Notes under the pieces: generated by a model
The model's database searches: none
What the model was told of the DNA's origin: nothing
What the model saw: only the letters and a program-made list of their open reading frames with translations
Position numbers and translations under genes: made by a program
Shown here: piece by piece, positions 48,901 through 60,900 of the stretch
How the letters are laid out: each line of letters starts with the position of its first letter
How positions within the stretch are numbered: position 1 is the first letter of the stretch
NCBI RefSeq assembly: GCF_023343835.1
Contig: NC_064443.1
Location: 1,612,001-1,676,000 of the forward strand
Direction of reading: 5' to 3'
DNA length: 64,000 bases
From: Lagopus muta
Lineage: Eukaryota; Chordata; Aves; Galliformes; Phasianidae

Positions 48901-51900
48901 AGTAATTACTGATCACACCGTGATGGCTCTTTCACTGGATGAAGCCACAAAAGTTCTTTGGAGCCTTTCAAAAGGTATTAAATTGGCAGATACGTGCCAT
49001 GGCCAGCCAGCATGCAGAATATCTTCTGCCATCCATCATATGCAAATTTAGTCATAAGTTTGCATGTGGAGTCCCAGCAGGCTTTTCACATCCCGTTGTA
49101 ACATCACAGGAAACCCTCCCTCTCATTTTTCTCTGCCACATTTCTCCTGGCTTATAGCATCAGATCCTCCTATCCATACTCAAATCTTTCTGAGCTCAAG
49201 TTTATGATCTGATAGTACAGATGCCCCTGCAAAAACCGCAGTACATGTTGGGCTACAAGCAAGCAGTGAGCTTACCAACTGTGTGACATTGGCAGCGTGG
49301 CAGTACTCCTCGATGGAATGGTTTCCAGGAACAAAGATTGTGTATTTTTCAGAGGACTCAATTTTTCCAATGAGCTGGTATTGCTAAAAAAGGCCACACA
49401 TTGATATTAGCAATTACACCTGTACTTACTGAAGCCAGACTGCACATGAAATCAATTACAAAGGCAAAAGCACTAGAGGAAATGCTTGAAAAATGGGGAT
49501 ACAACTTCTGTGCAGTCATGTGTATCTAACTGCTTGCTCCCTCCCCAGGCTAGCCAGAGCACAGTTCCTTGATTATTAACAAGTCTACCTTTTCCTCAAG
49601 GTTTCTTTACCTCCTACAAGCATATGAGTGTCTGCAGTAGATTGGTCATCTTCCATTGTAATAAGATGATATAGGGACCTAACTGTAAGTATAAGTCCTT
49701 TGACTGCTGAAAAGATCTTCTCTAGAAGATCACTTTGGGATGATAGGAAACAGATGGTCTTCCTTTACTCACCAGTTGGTCAAATTTTAGGCCCACCTGC
49801 AAAGGGTGAGTTGGGAACTTGCTGACATCTGTTCTGACAACCACAACAGAGCTGCTTACCTCTAGCAGCTTCTTGAACGTGCTGAATGAGGCAACTGCAT
49901 CGAGCTGTTCCTGCAGCCCTGGAGGACTGGGTGGGATGTCTCCTAAACGTGGCAACAAAACCTGCAGAAAAAAAACAAGCTCATCAGCAAGTTCGTGCAA
50001 GAGAGTCTGAGGGAAATAATTTCTGCCCCGCTTGCAAGAAAAGCAAGTAGTCATTGTGCCTCATTTGGCACAATTCTGCAAGTCTTAACTCTTCTTCTTC
50101 TATAAGCCGAGAGAAGAGGAACTCCTTTCCCACTTGTCCCAGAGATATATACTTAAACACCAGTATACAGGAAACATCTGTCAGGACCTTGTGACAATCA
50201 AGTGTATTTTTGTCATTATTGTTCTAACTGTCCACATATGTATTATTCCTTGCCTCCATCTCAAATGTTGCCAACACAAACTTGCTGCAAGCGTACTTCC
50301 TAGTGTGACATACACCAACGTACCTTGCTGACTATGTGAATGATGCCATTGCTGGCAGGGATGTCACTGACAACTAGACTTGCATTCTGAATGGTGAATA
50401 CCTGCAAAATTATCAGAGAGAGGAGCAGAAGCATCAGAAATCGCCAGGCACATGCAAACCTGATACATTTGATTCAAGGCAAGACAAAACCTGATTCAAG
50501 GCTGCACACAATGAATCTGGGTGCAGTTTTTAGAAGATTCCTATGTTGGAATCCACCAGTGACCCAGCCATGTTCTCCAGTGGTTGCAGCAGTTCTTGGG
50601 AGGTTTAGTTTGATGCTGCACATGCTCATTATAGAAGAAACTCTTACACCACTCTCAGTGTTTATCTGCCATTTGGTCCGTGGGTTGAGGGTGGGTAATT
50701 CTGGCCCGTCGTACTTTCTGAGCTTTTCCTCAGTGAAGACACCTTCAAGAAAGTGGGCCCTGAAGGGAATGCAGGCAGATAAAGAAACGGTGAGGATGCT
50801 GTTCATAACAACGTGAGATCAGGTCATCTCACCCACCATTCACACAGCTCTCATATGAAGCAGGTAAGCACGTGGTTAGAATGACAAGGAATTACTTGGC
50901 CCTACACATCCTTATGACAGGGAAAATCTCCTCCTGCACATACCCGAAAAATAAATCCACTTCCAATTGCCTGAGCTCTGTTACATTCCAAATACATACT
51001 CTATTATTTGCCCACTATACATTTAACTGTGTTTCTGTGTTTAGCTCTCCATAACTCTGTATTGAGCATGTACAATTTTGTTACCATTGTCAGGCATAGG
51101 AAAGCAAAGGCAGGATTCTCCTCGTACCTGACTAAAAATGGCAGCATGTAGGGGGTCAACCAGAAATCTTTCTCACTCTTGTTCAAGCTTTTGATAGCTT
51201 CCTCTGATGGCACCAGGACAGTGACATTGGTTCCTGCTGGGATGCTGAAGAGAGATTTCTGTTGTCGAAAGCACAAAGATGAACAAATAAGACATGCCAG
51301 TGCCACATCTGTTCCATAGAATATAACCCACAGCCACCCTGCTTCTGCAGTCCTGTGGGATGGGCATGCAGAAAGACAGTGTTTGCAGAGCAGGCTCTCC
51401 TGCCATGTGGTACGAGAGCTGTTGGCAATCAAATGGGAGTTTAGCTGAAACACCTGACACCTGTTTGCCGAGGAGAAGTCTGCAACTTTAAGCTCTACTT
51501 TCACATTTCAATTACTTTTCAAATCCCTTCAATCAAATCCATAAATTCTTTCTGAACATTGAGCATCACTTTTATAGGAGGGACCAAAATTATCCCTCCC
51601 TAACGCTGTGCGTATGGCTGAACAAAGGCTCAGTGAGATGCCATACATCACTGTCTTTTCACAGCCTTACTCCATCATAAAATCCAAAGTTCTTACCTTA
51701 ACCCAGTCATAGAAGCCTGCAAAGTGGGAACTCCTGGCCAGCTCCTTCCAAAGAGAAACAAAAGAAGGGTTACCTCAACTGAGCACCAGGGCTGCCGGAC
51801 CGGGAGTCCCACAGCAGGGGACAGGAGCCCATCCATCAGTAGTGACTTTGGCATTCCTTTTCCACCTCACAACCTTAACTGCACCTTGTATCATAAGGAG

Positions 51901-54900
51901 GGATGGGTGCTCTCGAGGCCAAACTCCAGCCATTAAAAATATGTGTATTTTACCCATTGAAAAATATATATACCTAAATAAGTTATTTTCACGTTGTCTG
52001 CAATTGCTGCTGTTTACCAGGGACAGGGATTGAATCCACAATGGACTTTGGTATTTCTAGTGGCAGAAAATAGGCCTAGCTAACTCTGAACTGAAAAATT
52101 TTCCAAGCAATAGAGAGTACTGCATAGGACAGACAGGGGTGAAACAGCCTGGAAAGTACTGCCAATGATTTATTGAACACATCAGCCTTGGTATCACTAG
52201 TGTTTCTGTGGTCTTAGGCAAAAATAAACTGCGTTGTTTGGCACTGGGAGAAGTCAGCTTCACTCAACAGAAAAGGGAGAGGGGAGAGAGCCATTTCTCA
52301 CTGACCTCAAGAAGACCTCTGATACTTATTCTTTACTCACTTTCAGAACATCCCCATAGCATGTCATGCCATCTCCAACATAGCCTTCAGGGCAGGCACA
52401 AGACCTCTCCCCTCCTCCAAGGGGTACACACATGGCCTGCAAACACAACAGAAGGAGAAATTGGAGAGCAAACACAGGTTATGAAGTGTTACACTGACCT
52501 AGGAATCAAACACTGGCCTCCCACACCTGGGCTGAAGGAGCACACACAAACATATTCCTCCTCTTGCCTTCACATGCCACTGAGTTTATACCTTACACAG
52601 CAAGGCCTAGTTGATTGCTTTGTGTTGTGTACTCACAGAAATCAGAGGATCTCCCTAGGTAGAGCAGAGATCAAAAAATCTTTATAACCTCAGAGGCATG
52701 CCAGTAGGATGATGCAACATCAACTCCTGCAATACTCTGGATGCCATGGCTGGGAACAGCTGTGACAGGGAACCAGAGGAACCTCCATTGCCATGCCAGC
52801 CTCTTCAGCTACTCACCAGGTCATGGCAGCCGCCGTTGTCCAGGAGACATGGGTTGATTGCATCGCAGTTGTGGCCATCACCAGCATAACCTCTCTTGCA
52901 GACACACTTACTCTGCAGGAAAGAGACATTTCAGATCTATCAGAGCATCTTCATTTGCAACCCAAAACAGCTATTAGGCAGCAAAATCTATTCTTAATTG
53001 ATTTTACCTAGTTTTCTTCCTCAAGAGCTGAAAATGCAGAGATAGTTCCTTAGCAAGGCATCATACTCTACTACAGCACGCATGCTGCATGATTACTCAA
53101 GTGCACTGATCTGTTGCACTGCTTGGCAGTGAGAGGGACACTTGGGAATTACAGTTTCCATCTGTTTCCAGCTTTTCAGAGAACAACACAGACTTTGCGA
53201 ACAGAATGAGAAGAGAGTTCATTTCAAAGCTTCCTGCGTATGAGGCAGGTGGAAAAGCTATGTTCTGCTGAAGATCTGGCACCATTTCTGAGCCTGTGGT
53301 CCAACGCTCCCTTTGCTCAGTGGGGAAAAGCATCAACCAGCTTGAGAAACAAGCTTCCTTCCCACACAACCTTCTCCAACCTCAAAGACGCCCTATCTGA
53401 CTTTCCAAACAGCCACGTGGGATTTTCTGTATGTCTTAGCACTGCCTAGAGACAATGCTGAGATCTGGGAACAAGTCGGGCACAGCAACCAATGCCTTGT
53501 TATGAAGTTGTAGTCCCTTCCCTTAGCTGCACAGAAGCGTCAGAGTAGTATAGCAGCCTCAAACATACCAGTGCCCCACCACCACCAAGGTGAGGGCCTA
53601 GCAGGAGCTGTGTTTCTGGCAGCAAACAATCAGGCTTTGCTGATGGCCAGCCCAGTTTCTGTCTTCAGCAATCCCACAGCTTAGGAATCATGCAGGTCCA
53701 CCATCAGTCTGCTTAGCATAGCCCATACCTGACCAGGGCCGATATAAATGCAGTCAGCATTGATGTGACAGTTCCCTCTGCTCTCCTGCATGCAGTTGTC
53801 TATGGCCACACAGGCCTTCCCGTCTCCAGTCCAGCCCACGTTGCACTGGCAGGTGGCATTGCCTGGGCCAGTACTGGTGCACAGGGCCTGCAGGAGAAGG
53901 GAGAGAAAAGCATTACACTCAGCAGAGGAGAGGAAGGAATGCTGTGCAGATGCAGAGACGAATCTCCTTCATCAGACTGAGGAGAGTTTCTGAATGATCA
54001 GCTCTGATTGCAGCATCGGGGATGGGGGCTGGAAGCATCTTGTTCAGAAATGGCCTAGAGGATACCATCATAGTGATCCTGGAAACATTCCGTGTTTTCA
54101 GAAAGGTGGACACTTGTGTTTAAGGTGGCTCAGAACTCCTGGGGCATTCCCTGCCACCCCAAAAAGCTCTCCATTACAGAAAAAATATTCCCTGAAGAGG
54201 AGGGGTGCAATTTTCTGCCCAGACATGGAGGCAGCAATGATTGCAGCTCTCTATCTGCAAAGATTTACTGTATACCCAGTGCCATCCTATTTCCTTCTAT
54301 GCTTTCCTCTCACTGAGGGATCAAAATCACAGAGATATCTGAGCATTTGGTGGTTGCTTCCACTGTGGAGAACCACAGCTCTTTACTAAGGATGACAGTG
54401 TAGCTTTGGAGGTTACTAGAAATGTAAGTTGGAACTCACAGCCAAGCTACAGCCTGAGCTACAAGCTACAGCACATTAAGAGAGCATGAGGGGAAAAGGA
54501 ATGCAAAACAAAAACCTGTGCAGCTTATCTCTGTGGCTGCCAACACATTTGGACAACCAGCCAATTCATCCCTGGGGTGTTGCATTTGGCCACCAACCAA
54601 ATGACTGATCTCCTTACAATGATTGTCTTGTGGTAGCTGTTATTATGCCCCACCTTACAGATAAGGAAAGATAGGCACAAGACCAGTGCCCAACAAATCT
54701 GAGAGTCCTGGATCCCTGCTCTGACTGTTCAGTGCTCTTTCTGCACACTTTGGTAGTCCAACCCCACTTACATTCAAAGAACAGCCTCCTCGTTCTGGCT
54801 GGCTGCACAGATCAATGGGCTGGCAGGAAAACCCATCACCTTCATATCCATCCCTGCAGATACACCTTAAAATATAAGGACAAAAGATAGTACAACCCCT

Positions 54901-57900
54901 TCTTAAGGCAGCAGAGAGCAAAATGACAATTTGAGCCTTGCAAAAAAGCAAGAACCTGATCTCTAATGTCGCAGGTTGGCTGCATCACTTGAGCAATTCT
55001 GTGCAACAGGTACACAAAGATACACACAATTGCAGGGTTGGCAGACTCACAGCCACTGTACATACAATGACAACATGCCCACCTGAATGTGTGTACCAGA
55101 AGGACTGACCTTGCTGTGTCATTGAGGCTGCAGACAGCATTCTGATGGCAGTACTGGGACAGCCCACTCGGGCCACAGTTCTTGGAAGTCTTGTCACAGA
55201 ATTTTCCAGTATAGCCTTCCTTACAGGACCAGGACTGACACACACCCCCACTGCCAGGCCTGTTGTCACACACCCCATGGACACAGCCACAATCTGTCAA
55301 GAAAGATCAGACCTGAAGCCACCACACCAATGGGGCTTTGTAGATTCTCATCTTTCCTTCACAGTCCCCTGTGACATCTCATGATCATCCCAGTTCTTAA
55401 CAGAGGGGTGCCAGCTGAGAGACATTCACCAAAACATGGCTAGGGAACAGACACTGGGACTGCCTGGCTCCAAGAGGTTTCTAAAGACAGGCTCAAACTT
55501 AGATCATCAAACACAAGGTCCTTGTTAAGTGGGAAATGAAAATGCCTTTTCTTTTTAACAGGAGAGATATGCACCAAAGTTGCACACCTACATTTGTCCA
55601 GTTTCCAATACCTGTATTACCACTGTCATATTAGCCATGTTTTCTCTACTGCTGTTTGATGGGACACTTGCAATGACATTTCCATCCCTTATTTCACAGC
55701 ACTGGTCTTGCACGAGGGGAACCCTGGATACACAAACCTGCTCTCTACCTTTGCCCTACATTTTGCTGTAGTCTCTCTCTCAGAACCACCAACCTTCATC
55801 GCAGTTCTCGCCATGTTTGTTTGGGTTTGAACAGATGTGGCAGGCTATTCCTTTGAAACCTTCAAAGCACTGGCAGTTGCCATTCCCATCTATGCCATCG
55901 CTGCACTGGAAAGAAACAAAATGCAAGAGACAGAAACTCAGCAAACGAATGGAAAGCCAAGGTATTGATATTTATCAAAAGCACTTTTGACAGTTGCAGT
56001 AAAAAACAGGACTTTGGAGAGTAATGGTAGTAATACAAGATCCCACTTAGGGCTGCCTTCAAAAGCCACAACAGGATTCACATTAGAGCTGAAAAGCTGA
56101 AGCCCACTGATGAGTACGTGCCATCTTCCTTGGATGTTCTGTGGCCAATGCTTTGGGCTCAAGCCTGGAGCACGAACCCAGAATTACACTTATCTAGAAC
56201 AACTGTTAGCATAAAGAAAAAATACCCTACATTGCCATTCCAAAAGAAATAAGCAAACTGCTCTTTCTAACCACCCTGACTCAACTTCTCACTGCAGCAC
56301 AGCAGGATCTTTCATACTTACGTTTCCCCGGCCATAGCATGGGTTAGTGTATCCCCCTGGGCACGGCGTGCAGTCTGGACCAAAGAATCCTTCACAGCAC
56401 CCAGGTTTCTGAGACAAAAGCAAAATCCTTAAAGCACCGAGTGACATAGAATATATTGCCTGGAGTTGTCCTGCTCTCACAGTTCCGAAATCCTTCCTGT
56501 GATCACAGGCTATGCTGAAATAGACCGCCTCGTTTGTTATCTGCGCTTCTAAAAACAACCATACTTAGAACTGTTACCATACTTACAACCATTTACATTG
56601 AAAAAGACCTTTAAGATCAAGTCCAAACATAAAATTTAGCTCTAATTCTGAAAACGTTTTCCAAAGATTCCTCTCTTTCTGACTGCAGCCAGTTCTTTTC
56701 GATATAAACCACTACTTTCTAATTGTTTTTTGTTTCATTTTTTATGGCTTTTTTACGCCCATGTTTCTCTTTATTTCACTAATAATACCATCCCACTTGC
56801 TCCTCATTAATCATCGCTTAGTACTTCTCTGGGAGAGAGGTAGCAGTCCTGGATTGCAAACCTTGTTGCAATGACCAACAAAAGAGGAATCACAAGACAA
56901 ACATCCGCCCGTTGTTTAATGAGACACCCGCAAATCTTTCTGTATAGTTGGCACTGGGACAGCTCAAGATCTGCAGTCAAATGTGAGGTCTGTAAACTCT
57001 ACAAGAGCCACTTTTTTGACCCATCTGACAGTGCTTCATAAACAGGATGCAATCACTTCACAGCCTATGGCACTTTCACTGGGCTCTGCTTCCTCTGGGA
57101 GACGTGGTTAAAACTCAGAGAACACAGCATCATTTGTCCATGGCTCCCTCTGTCTTGGCTGGTTGAAACTGATGCACAGTACATTTATTTAATGTACTGG
57201 AGCTGAACTGAGCTGCTTTCTGATATTCATAGCAGGCTAGTGCTGTGTTCTTCTCCCTGCCTACCGAAGAAGGGTGGGCAGCCAACCCACCTGCTGGGCC
57301 TAGGGACAGACCTTTGCATGGGACGGCCCTCCCTTGGCTCCCACCCCATCCTCGCTCAACTCAAGGAGCTGGACGTCTTCTCCATGGATCAGGCAAAGCA
57401 AAGTTAAGCTCCTTTCAAAGGGGTACAGCCTTCCATCACACTCACCACAATGGTCTGATTGCAGTACCGGGCACATCCCCTCTTCAGGACATTCAGTCCT
57501 TGTGGATCATGGACGTAGACACATTCTTTTGGGAATGGTGTTAGTTCCTGTAGAAACAAGTCAAGTCAGTGCTGCCTGGTTATATCTGCGTGGTAACCTT
57601 CCCCTCTGCTCTTTCTGCCGCAGATAGCAACTGTGTCTGACCCCGAGCTAAGGAAGTTCACAAAGGAGCCAAGGTGAACACGATCCCAGTACAAAAGATC
57701 CCAGAACATGAGTCCAGCACAAAAGGAGGCTTCCTTTCACTGCCCTTTTGTTCTAACAATTGTATGTGTGATAAAGAAGGGAGCACAAGCAGGGGGAAAG
57801 GATGGGGAGAAAGGAGACAGGTGGGGGAGAAAGAGAGGGAACAAAGTGGGGGAGAAATAAGAGGGTAAGAAAGAGGTTGGGGAAATGAGGGAAGAGGAGG

Positions 57901-60900
57901 TGAAAGGCACGGGAAGAGTGAGGAAGAGGGGGAGAGGGAATGACAGAGGGTGAGAATGGGAAAGAAAGGGAGTGGGGAGGGACATGACGATAGGGGTCAA
58001 GGTGAGACAGAGGGATGGGGAATGGAAAGGACTGCAAATAACGTCTGCTTAAATACCCCAGGAGTTACACACAGGCATTGGGCCCAGCATGATTCTGCCA
58101 CACCTGCCTCAACCTGAGGAAAAAGTGGATGTAGATTTTGCAGAGCTCCACTTCCTACATTCACGGGACACTGGGCAGCCTGGCCTAGTATCAGATCTGG
58201 AGGGTGGTGGCCCTGCCTGTGGCAGGGGGTTGGAACTCGGGGATCTTTGGGGTCCCTTCCAGCCCAAGCCATTCTATGACTCATGCTGACACAGCACAAG
58301 CAAGCAATCCCAACATGCAGAGCCAACAGAAGACACGTGACAATTAACAGTGGTGCACACCTGTCTGACTTTCACAGCAATGACTCAGGCCTGGCCTTCA
58401 GAAAGGAATTTCCTGGAAGCTGCTGTTCTGCAGAACCCAGCGTGGGATGAGCCTTAACGCCAGCACCCTGCCTGCTCCTCCTTACTCCACCTTCAGCTAA
58501 TTCTGCTCATTCTGAATCAATAGTGAGCACAGGCCAAGGATAAATTGTTTCTCACTCTCTGCAGTGAATAAAGCTTGCTGTGATTCCCTCGCCATGGCTG
58601 TGGTGGACACGGATCCTCTAACAAGTCGTGCTGTTCTCCTCTACCAGCTGACTTTCCTGCACTGCGTTTGTTTGAAAATGCTTTGAGTTTGCAATTATCT
58701 GTCACAGTGTGCTTGTATGTCACCATGCAAAGAAATACCCAGAAATAATCACCATTTCTCTGCTGCCAGGTGGGCAAACACTGCTGTTGAGAGCCTCACA
58801 ATCCACACAAGAGCCCTGTTAAGAAAACAAGAGTGGAAAACTTCATCTTCCCAATGAACCCCTTCCCCGTTCCAAGAATGACACAGAGCTACTATTCCCA
58901 CTGTATATCCAAAACATCACGTGTCAGAAGCATTCTTAGGAGAGAATTTCCACACTTTGAAACAGGGTAAGTTTATTGCTCAAATCAAATGGCTCTATAG
59001 TTACGAGTTTGCATCTGACTTCAGGATAGCCTCTGCCTCCACCCTGTGAGCCATGAGACACACAGCTATGCAATAAAACACTTTGGGCATCCACGTGGTA
59101 ACCTCAAAGTGATATTGATCCTCTGGTCAGTTCAGATAATTCATATTGCTCCAAATCAGACACTTTTTCCCTAGTCAGAGCTGTATTCTTTCTGTAGTAA
59201 CATATCAATCATCAATTTGGGGAACGTGCACCTAAAGTAATGCTCACAAAACTCTTTATGTGAGAATACTGTACATTGTTTGCACTTCCACTACCAAATG
59301 GCTGTTCCCCATACACAATGACAGGAGGCCAATGCCAATGGTAATGGGAACAAAGCATTCCCAGCTGGATTAGTAACTCTGGTATGGAGAGCACAAGGCC
59401 TTAAAGGTAGGATGAAAGGAAAAGAAAGACTAAAAGCAAACAGCCGATTGCCAACAAAGCAGGGCGAAGTGACACTGCCCAGGTGTAATTTACACATTCT
59501 GCTTCTGTTCCTCCAGGTGAGTGTGGGGTCTACAGCAATGGCTAAGATGAGGATGGGCCAAGTTGACTTACGGTCACAATTTTGTGCTGTTCTTCGTTGC
59601 ATCTGTGAGGCAAAATGGGAATTATTGAAGGAGGGATGAAGATGCCATCCACGGTATGAATAATACCATTTGATGCCACAATGTTTCTCATGTTTAAAGG
59701 GATCTCTGAGTTATCCATCACAATTCTTCCCTGATGTGGAAACACAAATAATTTATCAGAATGTTATCCCATTAGAGTGTATTAACTACATAACACCAAA
59801 GCAGGAAAGAGATGGCATCAAGTGCAACCACACACAGTCAAGCCATCCAGTGAAGTCACTAGTTGGATAAGAAGGAAAAATAATTCAGTGACCCCATTTA
59901 AGTCTATTTTTAAGGCATAGGAGGAAATGGAGATAGGCTGAAAACTCACTATTTAGAACCTTAAGACTTTTTCTTAGAACAGGAGGTTTGTCTGAGTGGG
60001 TTTTGACCCATACTTACATCTGCACTGATGTTGACAGATAGTATCTGGTTAGCCATTGTAACGATGTGCGGCATCATTATCAGTTTCTCCACAGTTATCT
60101 GAAAAAAAAAAACACCAATGCCACAGAGGGACAGCATCATGAATAAGCAGAGCCATTTTAGTACAGCTTATGGAGTTCTTTCAGAATTTCCTCCACCTAA
60201 AAATACTTCTGAAGATTTAGACTTTACCATTTACATTTAATGAAATATCTCAAACACACACAATTGCCCAAAGGGAAATTGAGGACTTGGTGTGAATCAT
60301 TTGCAATACAAAAACCACAGCAGTGGTTTTCATTCTTTGTGTCCAGCATATCTGAAATCAAGTTTCTATTAGTAGTGTCTCCCGTTGATACAGGTATACA
60401 GGGCATACTGAATGAACAAGTAAAGCAGAAGCATAGTAGGTAATTTGTTCTGATCTAATAAAAAAGCTTATTTCTAAAGGCAGAGGAAATGTAAACTGCA
60501 GTTACTGCACAGAAACTTGAACATAAGGGTTTGACAGAAATTCTAAAAGCTATGATAATCACTACTTTTGTGCCCAACAATTTATTAAGATAAGTAGTTC
60601 AGCTTGTTGCTGATGTTGTCGTTCATCAGCTGCAAGGAAAACTGTGCTTTGCTGTTTTGCCAAAGTGATGCTTGTTTTCTGTGTAGGAATTAGGAAAATT
60701 CTAAGGACTGACATTCCTCCTCAGCAAAAGACTGGCATAATATTGATATGCGATTAGAATACTGCACTATGATGCTGGAGTGTACACAAAACCTTCAGTG
60801 TAAGTTAATAATTTTAAACATTTATCTTGCTCATTGCATAAGTGAAGAAGTCTTGTTAATGCATGCATTAATTTTATTTACCCTGCCACACAGCAATGTG

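Noticed and set aside
49773-49796. 24-nt exon as a constitutive part of STAB1
   Set aside because: Without it, the FAS1-4 segment aligns in length with the mammalian protein as I recall it. Kept only as a cassette candidate in the findings.
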